A DNA stretch of 5,942 nt, taken from Acidobacteriaceae bacterium (GTDB lineage Bacteria > Acidobacteriota > Terriglobia > Terriglobales > SbA1). The notes below the pieces were generated by a model, which saw nothing but the letters and a program-made list of their open reading frames with translations, did no database searches and was not told the DNA's origin. Each line of letters opens with the position of its first letter. Position 1 is the first letter of the stretch. Positions 1 to 5,942 of this stretch are shown here, one piece after another. A program made the position numbers and the translations under genes. The DNA is taken from NCBI GenBank assembly GCA_003136335.1, contig PLEA01000017.1, forward strand, positions 1 to 5,942, written 5' to 3'.

Positions 1-552
1 CAGGACGTCTTTCTGAAAGTGTTTCGCGGCATGAAGCATTTTCACGGCGGGTCGAGCCTGAAGACATGGATCTACCGGATCGCCTTGCACGAAGCGGCGA
101 ACCGGCGGCGCTGGTGGTTCCGTCACAAGGCGAAGGAAACATCGATCGAGCCCGCGGAATCCGACGGGCCCAGCGCGGGCGAAATCGCCATGCAGGTGGC
201 GCTGACGGATCATGCCGATTCTCCTTTTGACAGCGTCGCGCATCATGAAGTGCAGCATCGCGTGGAAGAAGAATTGAGAAAAGTTCCAGAGCCTTATCGC
301 ACCACTCTGATTCTGCGCGATCTGGAAGAGATGTCGTACGAAGAAATTGCCGAGGTGTTGGAGATTTCACTGGGAACGGTGAAATCGCGGCTGACGCGCG
401 GCAGAGACGCACTGCGGCAACGGCTGGCGCCCTACGTGCGCGAGGTTGGTGATGAACTGGGGTTGACCGCTCCGATGTCAGACAGGAAAGAACAACGGAC
501 TTTGCGGTCGCAGGTGGCTGGAGGGGGTAGAAGGGTCGAGGTGATGCGATGA
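1..552 (+). CDS. ECF-type RNA polymerase sigma factor (sigma-70 family), 5' truncated by window edge
   Basis: The reading frame is open from base 1, so the start lies upstream; 183 residues are visible before the TGA at 550-552. An ECF sigma factor recruits core RNA polymerase to stress or envelope promoters. The first residues, QDVFLKVFRG, are the end of the region 2 core-binding helix. The stretch LKTWIYRIALHEAANRRRWW (about residues 24-43) is region 2.3/2.4, which melts and reads the -10 element. After a linker of about 50 residues comes region 4: VPEPYRTTLILRDLEEMSYE, then IAEVLEISLGTVKSRLTRGR, a helix-turn-helix that reads the -35 element. The tail after the HTH is basic and probably disordered. 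The stop overlaps the start of the anti-sigma gene (ATGA), indicating co-translation of regulator and inhibitor. The family call is firm. The exact ECF group is not determinable, and the GTG at 19 is internal, not the start. Confidence 0.93.
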   Translation, partial: QDVFLKVFRGMKHFHGGSSLKTWIYRIALHEAANRRRWWFRHKAKETSIEPAESDGPSAGEIAMQVALTDHADSPFDSVAHHEVQHRVEEELRKVPEPYRTTLILRDLEEMSYEEIAEVLEISLGTVKSRLTRGRDALRQRLAPYVREVGDELGLTAPMSDRKEQRTLRSQVAGGGRRVEVMR

Positions 553-1247
553 AGCGCTCGGGGGAAATTCTGAAACTGCCGTGCCACCAGGCGAAGCGTA
601 TGTTCTCGCCATATTTGGATGGAGCGGTGACGGGCACGCAGATGCTCTCGCTGCAGGCACACTTGTCGGATTGCGCGCCTTGCGGCCACCACTACCAAAG
701 CTTGCGCAGAACACAGCAGTTGTTAGTGAGCGTGAATCGTCCGAAGGTTCCGGCCGATCTCGGGCTGAAGTTGCGGCTGGCAATTTCGCGGGAAACGGCC
801 CAGGCCAAACGGCCTCCGTTCGAGGGATTGAGGGTGCAACTGGAAGATGCTTTCCAGGCATTCATGGTACCGGCGACCGCGGGATTTCTCAGCGCGCTCA
901 TTATTTTCGGAATCGCGATGGTCTATTTCGTGGCGCCGTCCTCGCTGCAGGCGGGTAACGACGTGCCGCTGGTCATGGTCAACACCGCGCCGCAACTGGA
1001 ACAGAGCGCCTTTGGCATGACCCTGGACACCATCGACGCAGACTCGCTGGTAATTGAAGCCTACGTAGACGCGAACGGCCGCGTGCAGGATTACCGCATT
1101 CTTTCCGACACGCAAGAGTCAAAGGAAGTATTGCCGCAAGTAAAGCGCATGCTGATCTTCACCACGTTCCGTCCGGCGCTCTCGATGGGCCGTCCCACCC
1201 CGAGCCGAGCGGTGCTCTCGTTTTCGAAAATCAGCGTGCGTGGTTAG
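549..1247 (+). CDS. Membrane-anchored zinc-finger anti-sigma factor with TonB-C-like extracytoplasmic tail
   Basis: This 232-residue protein probably holds the preceding sigma factor inactive at the inner membrane until an envelope signal arrives. Its N-terminus has the ZAS/zf-HC2 pattern: Cys12, then His38-x3-Cys42-x2-Cys45, which binds zinc and clamps the sigma factor. Residues 50-108 form a charged cytoplasmic linker. A single membrane helix spans about residues 109-129 (ATAGFLSALIIFGIAMVYFV). The part beyond it should lie outside the membrane. Residues 165-230 (VIEAYVDANGRVQDYRIL, then FTTFRPALSMGRP and AVLSFSKI) resemble the TonB C-terminal fold: a V-D-x-x-G-x-V strand, a helix, an F-x-P-A strand and a closing beta strand. 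The ATG overlaps the sigma stop codon by four bases and has a GAGGTG ribosome site at 538-543, which fixes the start. ZAS and the helix are read directly; the TonB-C likeness is judged by pattern only. Confidence 0.9.
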   Translation: MKRSGEILKLPCHQAKRMFSPYLDGAVTGTQMLSLQAHLSDCAPCGHHYQSLRRTQQLLVSVNRPKVPADLGLKLRLAISRETAQAKRPPFEGLRVQLEDAFQAFMVPATAGFLSALIIFGIAMVYFVAPSSLQAGNDVPLVMVNTAPQLEQSAFGMTLDTIDADSLVIEAYVDANGRVQDYRILSDTQESKEVLPQVKRMLIFTTFRPALSMGRPTPSRAVLSFSKISVRG

Positions 1248-1263
1248 TCTTGTCGCCAAGGCT

Positions 1264-1294
1264 GCCCCACCCTTCGCGGTTTTGAATCGTGGGA
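1264..1294. repeat. Decayed copy of the intergenic stem-loop repeat (copy A)
   Basis: This lies in the 107-bp gap between two converging genes. It begins CCCCACCCTTCG, almost identical to the left arm of the hairpin at 2933-2957, and ends GTGGGA like the right arms at 2949-2959 and 5081-5086. The outer five pairs (CCCAC 1266-1270 with GTGGG 1289-1293) and an inner TTC/GAA survive, but the middle of the right arm has diverged. It could still act as a weak terminator for the converging transcripts. It has no T-run on either side. Confidence 0.45.
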
Positions 1295-1354
1295 CTGATA
1301 GAGCAGCGCTAGATGGTTGATGCTCTTTTACGCGCTCCGATGCCGAGGCGTACC

Positions 1355-1645
1355 TCATTCCGACTTCTTCTGCCCCGCATACTTTACAGCCAGAATCGAT
1401 GTCACCGGACAAAATACTCGCGATCCATCAGATTCGGTCCACCGTGCCCCGCTTCGCGAGGCCGTCTGCTCCTGGCCTTCTTTCGTTTGCGGGACAAGAC
1501 TCTCTTGAGTCGCGGGCTTGGCCTCACGGAACTCGTAAATCTCGAGTCCGAACGAAGACCTTCCATCTCCCACCGCAGAAACCTTGTGCCATCCGTCAGC
1601 GAGTAGAACTTCCGAAATCTTCTCCACATCAATTTCAAGACTCAT
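1355..1645 (-). CDS. Small conserved-looking hypothetical protein, 96 residues
   Basis: I do not recognise a named family. The N-terminal part (MSLEIDVEKISEVLLADGWH, then SSFGLEIYEF) has the composition and periodicity of a folded alpha/beta protein. A low-complexity Gln/Glu/Ser linker follows at about residues 43-60. The end, GARWTESDGSRVFCPVTSIL followed by AVKY, reads like a beta-rich segment in which a bound or covering strand precedes a hydrophobic one. There is no signal peptide or membrane helix, so it is probably cytoplasmic. I chose the ATG at 1645 over the in-frame ATG at 1675 because only the former has a good ribosome site (AAGAGGAAAG, 1651-1660). It ends with TGA at 1355-1357, converging on the anti-sigma gene, and lies downstream of the response regulator on the same strand with a gap of about 200 bp. 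Function is unknown. Confidence 0.6.
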   Translation of the reverse strand: MSLEIDVEKISEVLLADGWHKVSAVGDGRSSFGLEIYEFREAKPATQESLVPQTKEGQEQTASRSGARWTESDGSRVFCPVTSILAVKYAGQKKSE

Positions 1646-1652
1646 CGTGACT

Positions 1653-1658
1653 TTCCTC
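1653..1658 (-). promoter_or_regulatory. Ribosome binding site deciding the start at 1645
   Basis: On the minus strand this reads GAGGAA, seven bases before the ATG at 1645. The alternative in-frame ATG at 1675 has no purine-rich motif upstream, so this site supports the shorter, 96-residue product. Confidence 0.6.
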
Positions 1659-1849
1659 TTTGCGGACTTCGGCATCGACGGAGAGAATCCGTTCTCGATC
1701 GACCGATTCTAGGATGCATTTTCGCACGAGAAAGTCAGTACGATTCTGTTTCCGACCCCATTATCAATTTTCCGCCGAAGGACTCCGCCCTCTCCCCAAG
1801 CGCGGAAGAACAGCACTACCGACCGCCCACCAGGAGACACGCTCAGCTT

Positions 1850-2263
1850 TCACTTCGCCACCGCCCCTCCCGGAACCTCGAGCTTCAACCTCCGCATGAT
1901 GCGCGCCAGCGCCAACAACAAGGCCCCAGACCCACGGTCCAGTCCCAACTCCGCTTTGTCCAGAAATGCGCAAGCCCCGTCCTGTTCCAGACGCCCCGCG
2001 TTCTTCTGCGACAGCCCCGTGAAAGCCACCACCGCGATCCCCGCCGTCGCCGGATCGTTCTTCAGCGCCTTTAACACGTCCAGCCCCGTCATCTTCGGCA
2101 GCAGCATATCCAGCAGAATCACGTCCGGCTTTTGTTCGCGTGCAATCTTCAGCGCATGCTCCCCATCCATCGCCGTGCTTACCTCGTACCCCGCCCGCGC
2201 CAGCGCCCGCTCCGTTGCCAGTCGCAGAAACTTGCTGTCATCCACCAGCAGAATCTTCGTCAT
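1850..2263 (-). CDS. Single-domain (CheY-like) response regulator
   Basis: This 137-residue protein is a stand-alone receiver domain that takes a phosphoryl group from a histidine kinase and signals by protein contact, since no output domain follows. All key residues are present: the acidic pair Asp8-Asp9 (ILLVDDSKFLR) that binds Mg2+, the phosphorylated Asp52 in VILLDMLLPKMTG, the switch Thr82 (VVAFTG) and the conserved Lys103 (FLDKAE). The sequence after residue 104 forms the last helix (ALLLALARIMRRLKL) and a short tail, with no DNA-binding or enzyme domain. The frame continues upstream to 2569, but that extension is not receiver-like. The ATG at 2263 begins the fold at its usual point and has AAGGA ten bases upstream. 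No partner kinase is in the window, so the pathway (chemotaxis, twitching, c-di-GMP or other) cannot be told. Confidence 0.92.
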   Translation of the reverse strand: MTKILLVDDSKFLRLATERALARAGYEVSTAMDGEHALKIAREQKPDVILLDMLLPKMTGLDVLKALKNDPATAGIAVVAFTGLSQKNAGRLEQDGACAFLDKAELGLDRGSGALLLALARIMRRLKLEVPGGAVAK

Positions 2264-2273
2264 TCCCGCCACG

Positions 2274-2278
2274 TCCTT
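2274..2278 (-). promoter_or_regulatory. Ribosome binding site for the response regulator start at 2263
   Basis: AAGGA on the minus strand, ten bases before the ATG. With the receiver fold starting at that codon, it argues against the 102-residue in-frame extension upstream. Confidence 0.5.
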
Positions 2279-2294
2279 CTTTATCCATTGTCGA

Positions 2295-2329
2295 ATCCGA
2301 CCACTTTCGGATCCCGTCACCGTGGACGG
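2295..2329 (-). other. Two adjacent short hairpins in the response regulator leader
   Basis: The 250-bp gap 2264-2513 contains two neighbouring inverted repeats close to the response regulator start. One is ATCCGA (2295-2300) with TCGGAT (2307-2312) around a 6-base loop. The other is CCGTC (2314-2318) with GACGG (2325-2329). Neither is followed by a T-run. They could be an attenuator, a binding site or chance in GC-rich DNA. I see no convincing promoter in the rest of this gap. Confidence 0.2.
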
Positions 2330-2610
2330 ACCCCGGTGCTGGTTTCGACAGTCCTCCCCTTCCTTATCGGCAATTTTCCTCAATGGATCAGCGGAATGAG
2401 AACGCGGGAATGAACCAGAAAGAATGTACCGGATGAGAATTTTCTTAGACTCCCCGGACCCCTCAAGACGGCCGCCCCTCCTGCCAGTCTGAACGGCCGC
2501 TTCAATTCGCGGATTACTTCCGAGCGTGCCCGCCGCGCTTCCCATCACTTTTTTCAGAGAACTTGGCACCGCCCTCGATCAGTATTTTCACCGCCGTCCG
2601 ACACGCTGAA

Positions 2611-2641
2611 CGCAACTCCGCCTCATGCTCTTCCGGAATCG
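2611..2641. repeat. 31-bp direct repeat, copy 1 (inside TetR remnant)
   Basis: Begins CGCAACTCCGCCTCATGCTC and matches 2760-2790 at 30 of 31 positions; the C at 2621 is T at 2770. On the minus strand it encodes IPEEHEAELR in the frame of the remnant. Confidence 0.9.
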
Positions 2642-2759
2642 ATTTCGACAGCAGCAGCTCGACTGTCCCGTGCAGCGTGGCCCACAGCGCCAGCGCCAAT
2701 CGCGTGTGATCCTCCGGCGAGCCTCCCAGTCGCTTCGCCAGTTGCACTCTCACCAATGC

Positions 2760-2790
2760 CGCAACTCCGTCTCATGCTCTTCCGGAATCG
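2760..2790. repeat. 31-bp direct repeat, copy 2 (at the broken 5' end)
   Basis: Same orientation as 2611-2641 and 149 bp away. Minus-strand reading gives IPEEHETELR, but in a frame different from the remnant, followed by HW and a TGA stop. The similarity stops abruptly at both ends and a run of seven C (2791-2797) follows, so this looks like a rearrangement junction. Confidence 0.9.
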
Positions 2791-2811
2791 CCCCCCCGCA
2801 CAACCATAAAA

Positions 2812-2831
2812 GGGGCGGCTAACCCCGCTCC
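2812..2831 (-). terminator. Decayed terminator-like hairpin
   Basis: GGGGCGG (2812-2818) and CCGCTCC (2825-2831) form a seven-pair stem with one weak position around the loop CTAACC. On the minus strand it is followed by TTTTATGG. The first twelve bases, GGGGCGGCTAAC, are identical to the stem start at 3557-3568. No intact minus-strand gene ends just upstream, so it may be a leftover of a lost gene. Confidence 0.35.
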
Positions 2832-2932
2832 AACGTCGCCTCGCATGTCGTGATCTCGGCCGCCTTCGGGAACCCGTGAACGCAGATGCAGATCATCGTC
2901 AAAAAGGGCGCTGGAATCGGTCGCCCGGTGCG

Positions 2933-2957
2933 CCACCCTTCGTTCTTTGAAGGGTGG
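2933..2957. repeat. Perfect 9-bp stem-loop repeat (copy B)
   Basis: CCACCCTTC (2933-2941) pairs perfectly with GAAGGGTGG (2949-2957) around the loop GTTCTTT (2942-2948). The same loop is found at 4996-5002 and, with one change, at 5067-5073. The right flank GGGATT is shared with copy D. The rest of the spacer 2791-3011 has no supported gene. Confidence 0.75.
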
Positions 2958-3011
2958 GATTCCACGGTCGTTTCCGTCCCGTTCCCTTCAACCGCCCCGA
3001 ATACGCCGACA

Positions 3012-3039
3012 TTGACAGGGATATTCCGTCTGCTAGACT
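3012..3039 (+). promoter_or_regulatory. Sigma-70 type promoter for the toxin-antitoxin pair
   Basis: A perfect -35 TTGACA (3012-3017) is followed after 16 bp by TAGACT (3034-3039), which matches the -10 consensus at four of six bases and is preceded by TGC, an extended -10 feature. Transcription would start about 3045-3047, at or next to the antitoxin ATG. There is no Shine-Dalgarno sequence between the -10 and the ATG. This is the best promoter in the window. Confidence 0.6.
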
Positions 3040-3045
3040 GCGGCC

Positions 3046-3252
3046 ATGGAAGTCCATTTCACGCCCGAGCAGGAAGCGCAGCTTTCAGAGATCGCCAACC
3101 AGGCCGGTACCCACGCCGAACATTTAGTAAAGAAAGCCGCCTTGCGCCTGCTGGAACGGGACGCTCGCTTCCGCGCCGCCGTGCGGAAAGGCATGGAGCA
3201 GGCAGACCCGGGGAGACTTTGTAGACGAGAGCGAAATGGAAGCCCGCATTGA
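3046..3252 (+). CDS. Type II antitoxin, frameshifted (natural end would be 3271)
   Basis: As it stands, this frame gives 68 residues. The first 54 look like a small antitoxin: MEVHFTPEQEAQLSEIANQA with a predicted helical, RHH- or addiction-module-like N-terminus, then ALRLLERDARFRAAVRKGME. After Asp54 the frame turns into RLCRRERNGSPH, unlike the rest. From 3212 another frame gives GDFVDESEMEARIDRMIQS, an acidic helical tail typical of antitoxins that wrap the toxin, and stops at 3269-3271. Removing one base in CCCGGGG (3207-3213) joins the two into 74 residues. Its TGA then overlaps the toxin ATG by one base (TGATG). The gene is therefore either broken or affected by a sequencing error. The start is set by the promoter at 3012-3039, and no ribosome site is visible. 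The family name is inferred mainly from the toxin beside it. Confidence 0.75.
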   Translation: MEVHFTPEQEAQLSEIANQAGTHAEHLVKKAALRLLERDARFRAAVRKGMEQADPGRLCRRERNGSPH

Positions 3253-3271
3253 CCGGATGATCCAGTCCTGA
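3207..3271 (+). other. Frameshift site and displaced C-terminus of the antitoxin
   Basis: The run CCCGGGG (3207-3213) holds one base too many. The codons from 3212 to the TGA at 3269-3271 encode GDFVDESEMEARIDRMIQS. The full span 3046-3271 is 226 bases, exactly one more than 75 codons, consistent with a single insertion. Confidence 0.75.
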
Positions 3272-3546
3272 TGCGCATCCGCTGGACGCTCGCTGCTGCA
3301 GGCGATCTGCAACAAATCCACAACTATCTTAGAGAGCACGAGCCGCACCTGGCGCGGCCGACAGTGATCGCAATACGAGAGGCCAGCCTTTCCGTGAGGA
3401 AATTTCCAAATCGTGGAAGTCCGGGAGTTGCGGAAGGGACTCGCGAACTCCTGCATGAGCAGCTCCCGTACATCATCGCCTATCGCGTCAGGGAAGACGC
3501 CGTCGAAATCCTCCACATCCGGCACCCATCTCAAGAGCGCCAGTAG
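3271..3546 (+). CDS. ParE/RelE-superfamily toxin of a type II toxin-antitoxin system
   Basis: This 91-residue protein matches the ParE branch. It has an N-terminal strand and helix (MRIRWTLAAAGDLQQIHNYL) with the usual W-x3-A-x2-DL-x2-I-x2-Y spacing, a middle helix ending in KFPNRGSPG, the core TRELLHEQLPYIIAYRV, and the last strand VEILHIRHPSQER. The conserved Arg and Pro-Tyr of the core are present, and the C-terminal His is that of the family. ParE toxins usually poison DNA gyrase, and relatives of the RelE type cut mRNA on the ribosome; which applies here cannot be told. The ATG overlaps the restored antitoxin stop as TGATG, so translation should be coupled to the antitoxin. If the antitoxin frameshift is real, toxin translation and control would be disturbed. 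The length is normal for the family and I see no defect. Confidence 0.88.
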   Translation: MRIRWTLAAAGDLQQIHNYLREHEPHLARPTVIAIREASLSVRKFPNRGSPGVAEGTRELLHEQLPYIIAYRVREDAVEILHIRHPSQERQ

Positions 3547-3555
3547 AAAAGCAAA

Positions 3556-3577
3556 CGGGGCGGCTAACGCCGCCCCG
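3556..3577 (-). terminator. Rho-independent terminator of ahcY (between converging genes)
   Basis: CGGGGCGGC (3556-3564) pairs perfectly with GCCGCCCCG (3569-3577) around TAAC. Reading the minus strand, the stem is followed by TTTGCTTTTC, a T-rich tail suited to ending the ahcY transcript 27 bases after its stop. The plus-strand side has no T-run, although the hairpin may slow the toxin transcript, whose stop lies ten bases away. Confidence 0.75.
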
Positions 3578-3580
3578 CAA

Positions 3581-3600
3581 ACGACCAACGACCAACGACC
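3581..3600. repeat. Short tandem repeat, 7-bp unit
   Basis: The unit ACGACCA occurs 2.9 times in a row between the ahcY stop and its terminator hairpin. It is probably simple slippage. Confidence 0.7.
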
Positions 3601-3604
3601 GCCA

Positions 3605-5035
<1,431 letters not shown>

Positions 5036-5054
5036 TTATTAAAACTCCGGGTGC

Positions 5055-5085
5055 CCCATTTCTCGCGTCCTTTGCGAGAAGTGGG
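5055..5085. repeat. Stem-loop repeat just after metK (copy D)
   Basis: CCCATTTCTCGC (5055-5066) pairs with GCGAGAAGTGGG (5074-5085) with a single T-G position, around the loop GTCCTTT (5067-5073). The flanks GGTGCC and GGGATTTT resemble those of copies A and B. On the minus strand it starts 11 bases after the metK stop, with GTTTTAATAA somewhat further on, so it may also end or weaken read-through into ahcY. Confidence 0.75.
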
Positions 5086-5096
5086 ATTTTCGAACC

Positions 5097-5942
5097 CTAT
5101 TTGCGAGCTGCACCCACACGCTCCCGCAATCCCGCGTCGCTGGCCAACTTCGCCGCTTTGTCAGTCAACTCCCAAGTGAAGTCGGGGTCACTGCGTCCGA
5201 AATGCCCGTAAGCCGCGGTCTTCTTGTAAATCGGCCGCCGCAGGTTCAGCGATTCGATGATCCCGCGCGGCGTCAGCTTGAAATGTGAGCGGATCAAATC
5301 CGGGATGATTTCCGGATTCACTGTCTCGGTACCAAACGTCTCGACCAGCACGCTGACCGGATCGGCCACGCCAATCGCATAGGCCAGTTGCACTTCGCAG
5401 CGCTCCGCCAGTCCGCCCGCCACCACATTCTTCGCAATGTGCCGCGCCATGTAAGCCGCCGACCGGTCGACCTTGGTCGGATCCTTTCCGCTGAAGGCCC
5501 CGCCGCCGTGCCGTCCCATCCCACCGTAAGTGTCGACGATAATCTTGCGTCCCGTCAGTCCGGTGTCGCCCATGGGGCCGCCAATCACAAACCGTCCGGT
5601 GGGATTGATGTGATACTTCGTATCTTCGTCGAGCAACTGCGCCGGAATCACCGCCTGAATCACATGCTTCAAAATCCCCGCTCGCAATTCGTCATTGGCG
5701 ACAGTCTCCGAATGTTGCGTCGAAATCACGACCGCATCCACGCGCAGCACCTTGCCCTTCGCATCATACTCGACCGTAACTTGTGATTTTCCATCGGGAC
5801 GAAGGAAGGGAAGCGTCCCATTCTTGCGAACCTGCGCGAGCCGCATGGTCAGCTTGTGCGCCAACGAAATGGGAGTTGGCATCAACTCCAAATTCTCATC
5901 CACCGCATACCCAAACATCATTCCCTGGTCGCCGGCGCCGCC
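5097..5942 (-). CDS. metK: S-adenosylmethionine synthetase, N-terminus beyond window edge
   Basis: The enzyme makes S-adenosylmethionine from methionine and ATP in the cytoplasm, releasing phosphate and diphosphate. The frame is open to base 5942, giving 281 visible residues; a normal MetK has about 380-400, so roughly the first 100-115 are missing. Signature one, [12 protein letters not shown], is at the edge (the ATG at 5921 is internal to it). Then follow [20 protein letters not shown], the phosphate-binding [20 protein letters not shown] and signature two [19 protein letters not shown] with its metal- and phosphate-binding Lys and Asp residues. The C-terminal domain ends [17 protein letters not shown] and a helical tail, with TAG at 5097-5099. 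No defect is visible. It lies 220 bp upstream of ahcY on the same strand; the gap holds three hairpins, so the two genes may be read together only in part. Confidence 0.98.
   Translation of the reverse strand, partial: GGAGDQGMMFGYAVDENLELMPTPISLAHKLTMRLAQVRKNGTLPFLRPDGKSQVTVEYDAKGKVLRVDAVVISTQHSETVANDELRAGILKHVIQAVIPAQLLDEDTKYHINPTGRFVIGGPMGDTGLTGRKIIVDTYGGMGRHGGGAFSGKDPTKVDRSAAYMARHIAKNVVAGGLAERCEVQLAYAIGVADPVSVLVETFGTETVNPEIIPDLIRSHFKLTPRGIIESLNLRRPIYKKTAAYGHFGRSDPDFTWELTDKAAKLASDAGLRERVGAARK

Larger units (their letters stand above)
2514..2790 (-). pseudogene. C-terminal remnant of a TetR-family transcriptional regulator
   Basis: The open part (stop TAA at 2514-2516) encodes about 80 residues resembling the ligand-binding half of TetR regulators of the WHG type. 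It contains LALALWATLHGTVELLL with the W-x3-HG signature (Trp codon at 2682-2684), followed by a charged helix IPEEHEAELR and a final helix RTAVKILIEGGAKF. An intact member is about 190-220 residues with a helix-turn-helix N-terminus, and none of that half is found upstream. The frame is closed by TGA at 2772-2774, and the only start nearby is a TTG at 2756 without a ribosome site. Immediately upstream lies a second copy of the IPEEHExELR coding segment in a different frame that runs into a TGA at once. This indicates rearrangement and loss of the gene. A short translated fragment is possible but unlikely to bind DNA. Confidence 0.7.

Noticed and set aside
1646..1675. Earlier ATG (1675) for the small hypothetical gene
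   Set aside because: It would add ten basic residues and has no ribosome site, while the ATG at 1645 has a strong one.
1706..1734. Promoter for the small hypothetical gene with TAGAAT as -10
   Set aside because: The -10 is good (five of six) but nothing like a -35 lies at a proper distance.
2264..2569. In-frame N-terminal extension of the response regulator by 102 residues
   Set aside because: The extension is rich in Gly, Arg and Ser with no fold pattern, and overlaps the end of the TetR remnant. The receiver domain starts naturally at the ATG at 2263 with a ribosome site.
3207..3213. Programmed +1 frameshift in the antitoxin
   Set aside because: CCCGGGG could slip, but there is no stop codon or stimulatory structure at the site; a mutation or sequencing error is simpler.
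2886..3224. 112-codon plus-strand frame over the spacer and antitoxin
   Set aside because: It reads through the hairpin repeat and the promoter, then overlaps the antitoxin in another frame. The translation has no family resemblance.
5388..5786. Plus-strand open frame opposite metK
   Set aside because: It is a shadow of the conserved metK frame.

Overview
The window is bacterial and of moderately high GC. The genes are short-spaced and use ATGA and TGATG style overlaps. The mix of genes suggests the Acidobacteriota (Terriglobia/Koribacter-like): an ECF sigma factor with a zinc-finger anti-sigma factor carrying a TonB-C-like tail, a short S-adenosylhomocysteinase of the archaeal/Thermotoga type ending in 'GWSEGT', and many intergenic hairpin repeats. 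That placement is inference from family resemblance; no marker gene is present.

Left part (1-1247, plus strand): the 3' portion of an ECF sigma factor gene overlaps by four bases a membrane-anchored anti-sigma factor with an N-terminal zinc-binding domain, one membrane helix and an extracytoplasmic tail. Together they form a cell-envelope signalling pair. A decayed hairpin repeat lies in the convergent gap after it.

Middle-left (1355-2790, minus strand): a small unrecognised protein of 96 residues, a single-domain CheY-like response regulator, and the C-terminal remnant of a TetR-family regulator. The remnant has lost its DNA-binding half and ends at an out-of-frame copy of a 31-bp segment of itself. 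The spacer 2791-3045 holds a decayed terminator-like hairpin and a 9-bp stem-loop repeat, and has no convincing gene.

Middle (3046-3546, plus strand): a type II toxin-antitoxin pair. The antitoxin starts about where its promoter would begin transcription, so its mRNA may be leaderless. It carries a one-base frameshift; undoing it gives a natural C-terminus whose stop codon overlaps the ParE-type toxin start as TGATG. A strong GC hairpin follows, placed to terminate the converging ahcY transcript.

Right part (3605-5942, minus strand): metK (S-adenosylmethionine synthetase, 5' end beyond the window) followed by ahcY (S-adenosylhomocysteinase). These make the methyl donor and remove its inhibitory by-product. 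The 220-bp gap between them is unusual: it contains three hairpins in a row. Two of these share a loop (GTTCTTT or GTCCTTT) with the repeat at 2933-2957, although their stems differ.

No clear new multi-gene system is visible. The signals most worth following are the stem-loop repeat family with its constant loop and variable stems, the frameshifted antitoxin, and the TonB-C-like sensor tail on the anti-sigma factor.
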